Shown here piece by piece: positions 5,330-13,843 of a stretch of DNA of 14,987 nt. Every line of letters begins with the position of its first letter. Positions within the stretch are counted from its first letter, which is position 1. This DNA comes from Actinomycetes bacterium (GTDB lineage: Bacteria; Actinomycetota; Acidimicrobiia; Acidimicrobiales; RAAP-2). The translations under genes were made by a program, and so were the position numbers. Under the pieces are notes generated by a model, which made no database searches, was not told the origin of the DNA, and saw only the letters and a list, made by a program, of their open reading frames with translations. The stretch is taken from assembly GCA_021850345.1 (NCBI GenBank), contig JAJZMN010000212.1, positions 1 through 14,987 of the forward strand. Direction: 5' to 3'.

Positions 5330-6391
5330 TCACTTCCCGCTCGCAGGGTGCGCGCCGGCGGGGCTGGTGTGGACGGTGACGGCGCGGAGCCAGGGCACCC
5401 GCTCCAAGAGGTGCGCTTCGGCGTGGTGGGCGAGCTCATGGGCTTGGGTCACGGTGAGGTCCGGCGCGACGGTGGCATCGACCTCCGCTCGCAGGGTGTG
5501 CCCGATCCAGCGGATGTGCAGCGCTCGAACGTCGATGATGCCCGTCACGCCGAGCACGGCAGCGGTGGCTCGGTCGACGAGCGCAGGGTCGACGGCATCG
5601 AGGAGGCGGGCGCCGACTTGGCGGACCGCAGCGCGCAGCACCCCGAACAGGACCACGGTGATGAGCAGTCCGACGATCGGATCTGCGTCCGGGAAGCCAA
5701 GGGCCACGCCGCCGGTGCCAAGGAGCACGGCCAGGCTCGTGACGCCGTCGCTGCGGGCGTGGAGCCCGTCTGCGACCAAGGTGGCGCTGCCGATCCGACG
5801 GCCGGTCCCAATGCGGTAGCGGGCGACCACCTCGTTGCCGACGAACCCGACGACCGCGGCCAGCGCCACGGCCCACAGGTCGCGCACCTGCTCGGGGTGG
5901 AGAAGGCGGTCGATCCCCTCGAAGGCGGCCAGCGCCGAGGAGAGGGCGATCATGGCGATGACGAAGAGGCCGGCGAGGTCCTCGGCCCGGCCGTAGCCGT
6001 AGGTGTAGCGCTTGGTCGGCGTCCGCTTCGCCAGTCCGAACGCGATGAGCAGCGGCACCGCGCTGAGGGCGTCGGCCACGTTGTGCAGCCCGTCGCCCAG
6101 CAGGGCGACAGATCCCGAGAAGGCGACGACGGCGAGCTGGACGGCGGCAGTCACCCCGAGGATGCCGAGGCTCCGGACGAGCACCCGGCGACCCTCCGCG
6201 GCGCGCTCGAGGGACGGGTCCGCATGCTCGGCGGCGTCGTGGGAGTGCACACCGAGCACCTCGCGGATGCCGTGGGCGAGGCGAGCGAGCGGGGGCGCCC
6301 GGCGCTCCTCGTACCGGCCGCCGCCTGCATCGTTGGGGCCGGACGGACGGTCGTGGTCACGGTCGCCGTCGTGTCGGTGGTCGGTGTGCAT
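5330..6391 (-). CDS. Cation diffusion facilitator (CDF) metal efflux protein
   Basis: 353 residues, with GGAGG 4 bases before the ATG. The N-terminus is His/Asp-rich (MHTDHRHDGDRDHD, and HSHDAAEHAD near 49-58), a common metal-buffering tail. Membrane helices follow from about 73 to 255. Helix 2 carries GDGLHNVAD (His103, Asp107) and helix 5 carries ADGLHARSDG (His211, Asp215). This HxxxD/HxxxD pair is the four-ligand transport site usual in zinc-type CDFs, unlike the DxxxD site of many Mn/Fe members. The cytoplasmic C-terminal domain covers about 256-340. These proteins exchange Zn2+, Co2+ or similar ions for protons. The gene is divergent from an ArsR-type repressor with a shared operator region, so metal-induced expression is likely. 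Confidence 0.93.
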   Translation of the reverse strand: MHTDHRHDGDRDHDRPSGPNDAGGGRYEERRAPPLARLAHGIREVLGVHSHDAAEHADPSLERAAEGRRVLVRSLGILGVTAAVQLAVVAFSGSVALLGDGLHNVADALSAVPLLIAFGLAKRTPTKRYTYGYGRAEDLAGLFVIAMIALSSALAAFEGIDRLLHPEQVRDLWAVALAAVVGFVGNEVVARYRIGTGRRIGSATLVADGLHARSDGVTSLAVLLGTGGVALGFPDADPIVGLLITVVLFGVLRAAVRQVGARLLDAVDPALVDRATAAVLGVTGIIDVRALHIRWIGHTLRAEVDATVAPDLTVTQAHELAHHAEAHLLERVPWLRAVTVHTSPAGAHPASGK

Positions 6392-6426
6392 GGCGCCTCC
6401 GGCCCGACCCTAGCGTGGCGGTGCTC

Positions 6427-6450
6427 ATATCTGCGCAGGTGCGAATACAT
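6427..6450. promoter_or_regulatory. ArsR/SmtB-type operator between CDF and repressor genes
   Basis: ATATCTGCGCA (6427-6437), GG, TGCGAATACAT (6440-6450): 8 of 11 positions pair as an inverted repeat around a 2-base centre. This is the classical layout for SmtB/CzrA-like repressors. It lies 36 bases upstream of the CDF start and 24 bases upstream of the repressor start, so one bound dimer could block both promoters. Confidence 0.6.
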
Positions 6451-6474
6451 CGCAATTGGGATAGATTCGCGGGC

Positions 6475-6831
6475 GTGAAGAGCGCCAGAGCACCCAAGGA
6501 CGCGACTGCGCACCCAGACTCCCCGAGCGACGCGCAGGTCGAGGCCGCGGTCGTGTCCTTCACCCTTCTGGCCGAGCCCACCCGTGTCCGGATGCTCTGG
6601 GCGCTGCGGGACCGCCAGCTCGACGTGGCGTCGCTGGCCGCGGTGGCGGGATGCCGGCCCACCGTCGCCAGCCAGCACCTTTCCAAGCTCCGCCTCGCCG
6701 GTCTGGTCGACGCGCGAAGGGAGGGCCGGCGGATGCTCTATCGGCTCCGTGGGGGCCACGTCCGCTCCCTCCTGACCGAGGCGCTGTTCCAGGCGGATCA
6801 CCAGGTGTCGGGCCACCCTGTCCACGAGTAG
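6475..6831 (+). CDS. ArsR/SmtB family metal-responsive repressor
   Basis: 118 residues from the GTG at 6475. An in-frame GTG at 6415 would place the operator inside the gene, so the later start is preferred; the ribosome site is weak and the mRNA may be nearly leaderless. A winged-helix domain spans about 24-92, with recognition helix RPTVASQHLSKLRLAGL (61-77) and wing REGRRMLYRL. The last helix carries His95 and, 14 residues on, His109, as in the alpha-5 metal site of CzrA/SmtB. The usual partner Asp two residues before the first His is Gly, and the usual second His is Gln106. His114 and His117 in the short tail could complete a site, as tails do in NmtR-like sensors. It probably represses itself and the CDF gene until Zn, Co or Ni rises. 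Confidence 0.9.
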   Translation: MKSARAPKDATAHPDSPSDAQVEAAVVSFTLLAEPTRVRMLWALRDRQLDVASLAAVAGCRPTVASQHLSKLRLAGLVDARREGRRMLYRLRGGHVRSLLTEALFQADHQVSGHPVHE

Positions 6832-7044
6832 CGAGCGTCCTGACACGACTCGGGCGCACGGTCGACCGCTGCACCGCCGCGCACTCGACGTCGGCCAGCG
6901 CCAGCTGCGCGGCAACGTGCCGCAGATGTTCGTCCATGCGCTCCTGCTCGAGTCCGTGGCGCGTCTCGGGCCGTTCTCCGGCCCTTCTTGACGCAGAGCC
7001 TGCGCGCCGGGCGCCGGGGAGGCAGGCGCCTCGCAGGGCGACGG
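6832..7044. other. Intergenic region between the repressor gene and jetD
   Basis: The two genes converge here. Apart from the hairpin at 6968-6984, a minus-strand ATG at 6937 has AGGAG 4 bases upstream and opens a frame beginning MDEHLRHVAAQLALADVE. It reads coding-like for about 35 residues, then continues antisense to the repressor gene with poor composition. It could be a remnant or a small gene; I do not call it. Confidence 0.35.
6968..6984 (+). terminator. Hairpin with T-rich tail after the repressor gene
   Basis: GGGCCG (6968-6973) pairs with CGGCCC (6979-6984) around TTCTC. The plus strand continues TTCTTG, a short T-rich run. This is consistent with a terminator for the repressor transcript, and it may also stop the converging jet operon. 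Confidence 0.5.
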
Positions 7045-8265
7045 TCAACCAGCTGCAGGTGCTGGGTTCGGGCCGCCGCCGAGCGCGCCAGCAAGTACGG
7101 AGAACCGCACCCGCTCTTGCTCCAAGCGGAGCGAGGGTCCGTAGGTTCCTTCGACGAGGTCGCGATACAGCGCCAGCTCGTCCGCAGAGAGGTGGGTCAT
7201 CGCCCGAGTCGCCGGACTGGGCTCGCGCACCCAGTGGCGAGAGTGGGCGAGGAACGTGCCACGGTCCATGAGCATGGACCGCACGTTCGGGAGGTGGCTG
7301 CGGAGCCGGTTCAAGATGTCGAACCCGTGGGTGTCGATGTCGCCCCAGTAGACGATGTCCTTGCTCGCCAACCACGGCAGCGCGACGACGCCCCCGAGAG
7401 CGAAGCCCGATCCGAAGACCACAATGGCGCCCACGACGGGTGGGAACGCCAGATAGGTCACTTCGTTCTCCACGACGAACACCGTGGGCGCGCCAGGGTC
7501 GCGTCGGGCGAGCTCGTCGCTGCGCACGGACATCTCGCTGAAGCCCCAGCTCCCCGCCTCGATGCCCGGATCGAGCACCCGCAAGCGGGTGTAGGCGGGT
7601 TTGTCGAGAAAGCCGAACCGGCGCGCGAACGTCACCGCCCGTCCGCGCGTGTCGACGGGCTCGACTGCCAGCACCACGCGCAAGAGCTGATCGAGCAGCT
7701 TTTGGTGCTGCTCGACGAACTTGGTGTCGACGCCCTCGACGTCGATGTGACGCAGGTATATCCGCGACGTGTCGTGCGCTGCGATCCAGCGCACCGTCTC
7801 GAGCAGCTCGTCCCAGACGCCGGCGTGGCGCAGCGCCGTCACCGGATGCGACGCGACCCAGTTGGCGAGGGATGGAACCGAAGAGCGGGTCGTCGCGAGG
7901 AGCGAGTCGAGCGACTTGACCTCCGCATCGGTCCCCAGGATCCGACAGAGCTGGGAGAACGAATCGACGGCTGCGCGAGCCGGAATCCGGTTGGTTCCCA
8001 CATGACGACTCTGGACGTCTTTGTACGTGAGGGTGAACCCGGCGGCGTCGCGCTCGAACCTGGTGACCCACGCCCGGCAGGCGTCGAGCCGTTCGAGCAG
8101 ATCGGTGGCCGTCGGCCCTTTGATCGCAAGCGTGACGGGCTGCCACTGCTGCCCGGTGGCGTACGCCTCGAGATACGACCCGGCCTCCCACCTGCGGCGC
8201 AGCACGGCGACCAGCTGCTCCGCGCGGGTCCACGGCGGTTCGGCGCCGCTCGGCGTGCGTCTCAC
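7045..8265 (-). CDS. jetD: Wadjet nuclease subunit JetD (DUF3322/DUF2220, Toprim)
   Basis: 406 residues from a GTG at 8265, which overlaps the jetC stop codon in GTGA. JetD is the effector of Wadjet: a dimeric, topoisomerase VI-like nuclease that cuts small circular DNA after the JetABC motor has extruded it. The N-terminal part (about 1-220) fits DUF3322, with an arm and winged-helix region. The C-terminal DUF2220 is a Toprim domain: VFVVENEVTYLAF supplies the conserved Glu266 (with Glu268), and VYWGDIDTHGFDIL supplies Asp309 and Asp311 for metal binding. Near the end LRLEQERV (379-386) is a conserved family motif. Nothing catalytic looks lost. Last gene of the operon. Length fits the family. 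Confidence 0.95.
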   Translation of the reverse strand: MRRTPSGAEPPWTRAEQLVAVLRRRWEAGSYLEAYATGQQWQPVTLAIKGPTATDLLERLDACRAWVTRFERDAAGFTLTYKDVQSRHVGTNRIPARAAVDSFSQLCRILGTDAEVKSLDSLLATTRSSVPSLANWVASHPVTALRHAGVWDELLETVRWIAAHDTSRIYLRHIDVEGVDTKFVEQHQKLLDQLLRVVLAVEPVDTRGRAVTFARRFGFLDKPAYTRLRVLDPGIEAGSWGFSEMSVRSDELARRDPGAPTVFVVENEVTYLAFPPVVGAIVVFGSGFALGGVVALPWLASKDIVYWGDIDTHGFDILNRLRSHLPNVRSMLMDRGTFLAHSRHWVREPSPATRAMTHLSADELALYRDLVEGTYGPSLRLEQERVRFSVLAGALGGGPNPAPAAG

Positions 8266-11200
8266 GCTGCCGGCCCGTCAGGTCCTCTCGCCGCCACCAG
8301 GCGGGGCCCCGCCGCCGGGTCGTCTACGCCACCGAGGAGCCGGCGGAACTCGGTGATGGCGAGGGACTGCAGGCGGGAGTAGTTGCCGTTCGGATTGTCG
8401 ACGAAGCCGACCGCGGCGACATGCGGCTCGATCACATGGATCTTCTGCAGGGGCGTGACGATCAGCAGCTGCAGGCCGAGGCGGGTGAACAAGCTGAGGG
8501 CGTAACGGGTGGACGCTTCCGAACCGCGGCTGAACGCCTCGTCGATGACCACGAAGCGGAAGGCCTTCGAGCGGGCCGCGCCCCAGTCCAGCTTGAATTG
8601 GTAGGCGAGCGAGGCCGCCAGGATGGTGTAGGCGAGCTTCTCCTTCTGGCCGCCCGATTTCCCACCCGAGTCGCTGTAGTGCTCGTGCTCGACGTCGCCG
8701 TCGCGCCAGCGCTCCGACGCGGAGAAGACGAACCACTGGCGCACATCGGTCACCCTCCGGGTCCACGCCCGGTCGATCTCGGTGAAACCCTCCCGTCCCT
8801 TGAACCGGTCGATGAGCGCCTTCACCTGGAGGAACTTCTGCTCGGAGTACTGGTCGCTGCGGTCGGCACTGACGATGCCGTCGGTGCAGGCCCGCAGGTC
8901 TGCCCTGAACTGGCGGACGTCGGTATTGGGGCTCGTCCCGGCGATCAGCCGGATGTAGCGCCCGTCGTTGTAGTCGATGTCTTCGAGCGACCGGTTGATG
9001 GTCTCGAGGCGGTCCTTGATGTCCCGCTCCTGGGCGTGGAGCCTTGCCGCGAACCCGGCGATGTCGCGGATCGTGTTCTGGTTCAAGTAGTCCTTGAACT
9101 CGGCCTCGAAGCGGGGAAGATCGTCGTCGCACACTCTGCGGTGCAGCTCGCGGTAGTCGGCGCCAGACTCCACGGCGTCGTCCATCTCTGCGGTTTCCTG
9201 CGGATAGCGGTGGCGGAACTCCCCCATCTTCTGGATGATGCGTCGTGCGAGCTTGTGCCCGGTGTCCTCCAACTTCTGGCACTCGGCAGTGAGGAGCTCG
9301 GAGACGGCCTGCTCGGCTCGAGCCAGCGCGGCGGCGTCCTCCATTGGACCCGGCACGGTGGAGCGGATGATCGCGTCGACGGCCGCTCGGTCCTCGTCGC
9401 TCGCGCCAGCGCCTGGGGCGCGGGCGAGCACTGTCACCGCACGGCGCAGCTCGGCTTCTGCGGCGTCGCGCCGGTGGCCGATCGAGCCTTTGCGCCGCTC
9501 GAGCGCGCCGAGACGACCCTCGCTCGCTGCGATGGCCTCCTTGGTCCGGTCGAGCTCGGCGTTCAACGCGGACAGCCGGTCCGAGGTCGACAGGATCCGC
9601 TGCCTCTCCGCCTCGAGCGCGGCGATCTCGTTCACGAGCCCCTCCCAGTCGAGCTCGCCCCACGACGAATAGCCGTCGAGACGCGCGAGGGAGACCAGGC
9701 TCGCTGCCACTGCGTCCGCCTCCTGCTTGCGCTGGCGGATCTCGGCGTCGTGAGCCGAGATCCGCCGTTGGATCGCCGTGGCGTGGTCGATCAGCGCCTG
9801 GATCTTCGCCTCGTTGCTCCAGCCGAGCACGTACTCCCGCCGGTCGTCGATGCGGCGGCGGTCGTCCTTTTCGTGGCGCTCTCGGTCCTTGATCTGCCCG
9901 GTCCGGGTGACCGCCTTGGCGCTGGAGCGGAACTCGGCCATGGTGTCCACGCAGGCGTGGGTGGCCCTTCTAGCCAACTCGGTCTCGAGCCACGCGCGCA
10001 GCGGGGTGTCGGGCTTGATCTCGACTTGGTCGACCAGCAGTGGCAGCCCCTCGGCGCGCTCGGGGCGCGGCACGGCGGGCAAGGCAGCGGGCACCCGGTA
10101 GTAGACGAGGCGCGCCGCCAGGTGGTTGTCGTTGATCCAGGCCGCGACCTGCTCGTAGAAGGCCGACGGCACGAGCATGGAGAGCGCGAAGCTGTGGAGC
10201 ACCCGCTCCGCCGCGCCCTCCCACTCTGGCGCGTCGGGGCGGACCTGGATGAGCTCGCCGGCGAAGGGCAGATCGCCGGCGTCCAGCCCGAGAGCCGCGC
10301 ACAGTCTGGCCCGCAGCTCCAAGCTGGTCCGGGGAAGGTTGGTGCGTCGGGATCGCAGGCTGTGCAGCTCGTCGTGGACGGCTCGTGCCTCGTCCTGGAT
10401 CTTTTGGAGGGCGACCGAGGCGTCGGTCAGGCGGTTCTGGGACTCGGCCTGCGCGGTCCGCAGCTGCACGTCACGGGCACCGACCTTCGTCTTGGCCGCG
10501 GCGAACTGCGACTCGCTCGCCACCGGTTCGAGCCCGGCGCCGACGAGCAGCTCGTTGAACTTGTCCTGTCGCTGCCTGCGACGGGGCTGCTCACGGGTGA
10601 GCTCGCCGATCTCTTCGGCGATGTCCTCCAGACGGTTGCCACCCTGGCCGGCGATCTCGATCTTCAGGCGTGCGGCCCCCTCGCGCAGCGCGGCCAGCTC
10701 CTCTGCCACGATCCCGAGCGAGGTCTCGACCTCTTGGGCCTCTGCCTCGAGCGCGCTGATCTGGGCCTCGAAGATGCCGCGGGCGCGCTCGGCGAAGAGA
10801 TACGGCAGCGCTCGCTGCCTGGCGCGCACGGTCGCCGCTGCCGCCGTGGCCTGATCGTGCGCGTCCAGATCGGCAACGAGGGGCGAGAGCAGCTCGAGCT
10901 GGTGGCGCGCCCGGACGACGGCGTCGTGGGCCCGGGTGAGGTTCTCGAAGTGGTCGACCAGCGTGGCGATGTGGGCCTTGGTGTCGAACGGCTCGAGCAT
11001 GTGGCTGCGCACGAACTCGGTGAGGTCGTCCACCGCCTTCATCGACACCGTCTGATGGAACAGCTCCATGGCCTGTTCCGATTCGATCCCGAGCCGCCGC
11101 CGGAACTCGCGCCCGTACTCGGCGAACGTGTCGCTCACCTTGGCGCCGGCCGCTCGCAGACGGCGCTTCAAGGAGAGCAGCTCGGTGCCGAAGTCGAAGA

Positions 11201-11711
11201 AGTCGGCTCGGATGCTCATCTCCCGGTCGGCAACCACGAAGAAGCGGTCGGGCTGGCCGGGCTGGCCGGGCTCGCGTGGGCGGAACACCTGTGCCAGCGT
11301 GACCGTCGTGCCGAAGTCCAGATTGGCGAATATCCCGAGGATCACCGAGAAGGAGCGGGCGTCGCGCAGCCCAACCGGGCGCGAGGTGCCGGTCGTCTCG
11401 TTTCGTTCGGACTTGAAGTGCCCTTCCACATACGACCGCAGGTCCCGCTCGCGCGTGTCCGCGCCGGCGGCCCGGTTGTAGGAGATCTTGTGGGACGCCA
11501 GCAGCAGAGTGGTGATCGCGTCGACCAGGGTGGACTTCCCCGAGCCGATGTCACCGGTGAGCAGCGCGTTGCGTCCGGCGAGATCGAACGACCAGACCTC
11601 GCGGTCGAAGGTCCCCCAATTGAACACCTCGAGCCGGCTGAGCCTGCTACCGGGCAGCCGATCGGGCTGGGCCGCTTCGAGCTGGGCCATCGTGAAGAGT
11701 GCCTGGGTCAT
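8262..11711 (-). CDS. jetC: Wadjet SMC-like ATPase JetC
   Basis: 1149 residues. The ATG at 11711 shares its A with the jetB TGA; an in-frame codon 81 bases earlier would lie inside jetB and is rejected. JetC is the SMC/MukB-like motor of Wadjet that binds ATP and extrudes DNA loops with JetA and JetB. The Walker A motif GDIGSGKST is at 53-61. Long Glu/Gln/Arg/Ala-rich coiled-coil arms (about 260-450 and 620-960) flank a central hinge-like region. The ABC signature is in SGGKSGGQKEKLAYT (1015-1029), and Walker B is FVVIDEAF with Asp1057 and Glu1058. The C-terminal extension is short. All ATPase motifs are intact, so the protein should be active. Type I Wadjet JetC proteins are about this size. 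Confidence 0.96.
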   Translation of the reverse strand: MTQALFTMAQLEAAQPDRLPGSRLSRLEVFNWGTFDREVWSFDLAGRNALLTGDIGSGKSTLVDAITTLLLASHKISYNRAAGADTRERDLRSYVEGHFKSERNETTGTSRPVGLRDARSFSVILGIFANLDFGTTVTLAQVFRPREPGQPGQPDRFFVVADREMSIRADFFDFGTELLSLKRRLRAAGAKVSDTFAEYGREFRRRLGIESEQAMELFHQTVSMKAVDDLTEFVRSHMLEPFDTKAHIATLVDHFENLTRAHDAVVRARHQLELLSPLVADLDAHDQATAAAATVRARQRALPYLFAERARGIFEAQISALEAEAQEVETSLGIVAEELAALREGAARLKIEIAGQGGNRLEDIAEEIGELTREQPRRRQRQDKFNELLVGAGLEPVASESQFAAAKTKVGARDVQLRTAQAESQNRLTDASVALQKIQDEARAVHDELHSLRSRRTNLPRTSLELRARLCAALGLDAGDLPFAGELIQVRPDAPEWEGAAERVLHSFALSMLVPSAFYEQVAAWINDNHLAARLVYYRVPAALPAVPRPERAEGLPLLVDQVEIKPDTPLRAWLETELARRATHACVDTMAEFRSSAKAVTRTGQIKDRERHEKDDRRRIDDRREYVLGWSNEAKIQALIDHATAIQRRISAHDAEIRQRKQEADAVAASLVSLARLDGYSSWGELDWEGLVNEIAALEAERQRILSTSDRLSALNAELDRTKEAIAASEGRLGALERRKGSIGHRRDAAEAELRRAVTVLARAPGAGASDEDRAAVDAIIRSTVPGPMEDAAALARAEQAVSELLTAECQKLEDTGHKLARRIIQKMGEFRHRYPQETAEMDDAVESGADYRELHRRVCDDDLPRFEAEFKDYLNQNTIRDIAGFAARLHAQERDIKDRLETINRSLEDIDYNDGRYIRLIAGTSPNTDVRQFRADLRACTDGIVSADRSDQYSEQKFLQVKALIDRFKGREGFTEIDRAWTRRVTDVRQWFVFSASERWRDGDVEHEHYSDSGGKSGGQKEKLAYTILAASLAYQFKLDWGAARSKAFRFVVIDEAFSRGSEASTRYALSLFTRLGLQLLIVTPLQKIHVIEPHVAAVGFVDNPNGNYSRLQSLAITEFRRLLGGVDDPAAGPRLVAARGPDGPAA

Positions 11712-12331
11712 CACGAACCGTCCCCCTGCTCCTCGCCATGGCCGACGAGCAGGGAGTACTCCTCGAGGCGCTGGTCGAAGTCCGACAGCCACTGGCCGTC
11801 CACGAAGGCCTTGAGGATGCGCCGGACTTCGAACACCTGCTCTTGATTTCGCAACGGGCGGAGGAACCCCATCTCGACGACCCGCCTGATGTGGCCGTCG
11901 ATCGTCTCGACGATCCTGGCCTCGTTCGCCGAGTCAGGCAGGTACAGGCGCAGCATGTCGACGATCTGGTCCCGGGTGAGCACCAGCCGGGTGTCGGCGC
12001 TCGTGGCGTCGAACTCGGCCAGCCGCTTGCGCAGCAGTGCCAAGAGCATGCTCACATGGAACGACAGCGTGCGCCTGGCCACCAGGCGGGGCAGGTCGGG
12101 GTCGTCGTCGCGCGCCGCGCGGCTCTTCAGGTAGGCGTACCCCTCCGCCTCGTCGAGAACGACGGTGAGGCCGAGGACCGACACGTAGTCACCGACGTCG
12201 CGGCGCAGACGCACCAGGTCGTCCCACACCTGCTCGTGGGTGTCGCGGTACACCGGGCCCTTCATGAGGTGGATCACGGCGGACGACAGATCGCTCGGCG
12301 CGGTGCTGGTCGTCGAGGTGGTGTCGGTCAT
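11711..12331 (-). CDS. jetB: Wadjet MukE-like subunit JetB (DUF4194)
   Basis: 206 residues. The start ATG at 12331 overlaps the jetA stop as ATGA, with GGAAGG just upstream; longer in-frame readings into jetA are rejected. JetB matches DUF4194: GYAYLKS (about 64-70), the helix LSFHVSMLLALLRKRLAEFD (about 89-108), and the winged-helix end MGFLRPL...FEVRRILKAFVDGQWL. It is the counterpart of MukE/KITE proteins: a dimer that binds the JetA kleisin and helps load the complex on DNA. The first 15 or so residues are Thr/Ser-rich and probably disordered. The protein is encoded between jetA and jetC as in the standard order. Confidence 0.94.
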   Translation of the reverse strand: MTDTTSTTSTAPSDLSSAVIHLMKGPVYRDTHEQVWDDLVRLRRDVGDYVSVLGLTVVLDEAEGYAYLKSRAARDDDPDLPRLVARRTLSFHVSMLLALLRKRLAEFDATSADTRLVLTRDQIVDMLRLYLPDSANEARIVETIDGHIRRVVEMGFLRPLRNQEQVFEVRRILKAFVDGQWLSDFDQRLEEYSLLVGHGEEQGDGS

Positions 12332-13779
12332 GAGCCTTCCGTGGCGCTGTCGGCCCTGCTCCTGGTGAACGTGGCGCGCGGCATGTCGACCAGGCGCTCG
12401 CCGTCGTCGACCGACCACGCGATCTGCTCGCGCTGCGCGCCGTCGAACACCACGGCGATGCCCGGCTCGTCGAGCGACAGGTAGGCGATCAGCTCCGCCA
12501 GCCCATGCTGGAGCGGAGCGGAGGCGACGACGTCACGGAGTCCCACCTGCGTGCGCGGTCCGAGACCGGCGAACACCCGGCGCGCCAGCTCCTCGCGGTC
12601 CACGTACGTCTGGGACACGAGCGCCGAGGCGTCGAAGTCCTCGGCGCCGGGACCCGCTCGCGCCGAGTCGAGCGGGACCGTGCACGGTCGCCGGTAGAGC
12701 GGGCGCTCCATCGGCAGGTGGACCGAGACACGGGCGTCGTCCATCTCCATGGTCACCGACGGGTCCTTCTCCCGGCGCAGCTGCAGCGCCTTGCCCTCGA
12801 TGGTGCGCAACAGCTCGAACACCCGCCGGTTCTCCAGCCAGACCTGGTCGTCGAGGAAGCGCCGCAGCTGCTCCGAGAGCAGCCGGACCGTCGACTGGGT
12901 GCGCTCGCTGGCCTCGATCCAGTCGTAGTGGACACGGCTGAGCCGCTCGTCGTGCTCGGTGATGTCGAGCGTCCGCAACCGGTTCAGCAGATCCGTGAGC
13001 TCCTCCTGGCGCTCGTGGGACAAGAGGAAGTCGTAGAACGCCTGGAAACTGCGACCTTGGTCCGATTCGGCGATGGAGTGGCGACTGCCCAGCACGTCGT
13101 CGAGGAGGGCGCCCTTGGTCCCGGTCCAGCCGGCGATCTGCTGGCGCAGATCCCGGTCCAGCCGGCGGAAGTTCTCCTCCACCTCCCGGAAGTCGGACAG
13201 CAGCTCGCGTGCCGTCTGGGAGAACTGCTGGTACCGGTCCCTCAGGCTGGCGGAGTCGAGCACCGTGACCTCGCCTCGCTCGACCCGGGCCATCTCGGCG
13301 TCGATCTCGTCGCGCCGCCGGCGGAGCTCGGCCAGCCGCCGATCGGGGTCCTCGTCGGCGCCGAAGACCATCTGGCGCAGCAAGTCGAAGATGGTGTTCA
13401 GGCGGGACTCCGTCCCGACGAAGTCCCGGCCCTTCAGCTCCTCCACCCACAAGAGGCACTTTTCGAGGACGGGGGTGATGTCGTACCTGGGCTCGTCGGA
13501 GCCCGGCGGGTAGAACTTGCGCAGCCACCCGTGCTCCGACGTCCACTCGTCGAGGTACGCCTGCGCGGGACGCGGGAAGCGGTCGCCCCCCAAGCGCTCG
13601 TTCAGCGCGTACAGCTCGTCGTCCAGCTCGCTGATCACCTCGGATGCCGCCAGATCGCCGACGTTTCGTTGGATGAAGACGCGGCTGACGAAGCTGAGCA
13701 CCAGCGCTGCATTGGACGCCCGCAGGAGACTCCACGCCGGGTGACGCTCCCGGAGCTGCTCGATGTCGTCGTAGTGCAT
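12328..13779 (-). CDS. jetA: Wadjet kleisin-like subunit JetA (DUF3375)
   Basis: 483 residues from the ATG at 13779. The N-terminus MHYDDIEQLRERHPAWSLLR and then NAALVLSFVSRVF is the usual DUF3375 start, which rules out a 45-residue upstream extension. The ribosome site is weak (CCAGG). A winged-helix-like N-terminal domain (about 1-140) includes FVGTESRLNTIFDLLRQMV (120-138). It is followed by a charged helical, coiled-coil middle (about 143-215) and further helices up to about 350. JetA is the MukF/kleisin-like subunit that bridges the JetC heads and binds JetB. DUF3375 defines type I Wadjet. First gene of the four-gene operon, 64 bases after the upstream DUF2786 gene. No truncation is seen. 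Confidence 0.95.
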   Translation of the reverse strand: MHYDDIEQLRERHPAWSLLRASNAALVLSFVSRVFIQRNVGDLAASEVISELDDELYALNERLGGDRFPRPAQAYLDEWTSEHGWLRKFYPPGSDEPRYDITPVLEKCLLWVEELKGRDFVGTESRLNTIFDLLRQMVFGADEDPDRRLAELRRRRDEIDAEMARVERGEVTVLDSASLRDRYQQFSQTARELLSDFREVEENFRRLDRDLRQQIAGWTGTKGALLDDVLGSRHSIAESDQGRSFQAFYDFLLSHERQEELTDLLNRLRTLDITEHDERLSRVHYDWIEASERTQSTVRLLSEQLRRFLDDQVWLENRRVFELLRTIEGKALQLRREKDPSVTMEMDDARVSVHLPMERPLYRRPCTVPLDSARAGPGAEDFDASALVSQTYVDREELARRVFAGLGPRTQVGLRDVVASAPLQHGLAELIAYLSLDEPGIAVVFDGAQREQIAWSVDDGERLVDMPRATFTRSRADSATEGS

Positions 13780-13786
13780 TGCCTGG

Positions 13787-13829
13787 TCGGTCGCCGATCT
13801 CGCTCGGTTGCCGGCTCGGTCGCCGATCT
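13787..13829. repeat. 14-bp direct repeat in the jetA leader
   Basis: TCGGTCGCCGATCT occurs exactly at 13787-13800 and 13816-13829, 29 bases apart. A related copy (CTCGGTTGCCGG) lies between them. The repeats fill the 64-base gap between the DUF2786 stop and the jetA start, so they could be operator half-sites or leader structure. On the minus strand a TAACAT at 13848-13843 overlaps the DUF2786 stop codon and could be a -10 box for jetA, but I find no matching -35. Confidence 0.5.
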
Positions 13830-13843
13830 TGCCTTCTTCGATG

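Noticed and set aside
5201..6478. Plus-strand open frame of 425 codons opposite the CDF gene
   Set aside because: Antisense artefact; the CDF gene has clear HxxxD sites and membrane helices.
8421..11846. Plus-strand open frame of over 1100 codons opposite jetC
   Set aside because: It is the mirror of a long, GC3-biased real gene; its translation has no domain motifs, while the minus strand has all SMC ATPase motifs.
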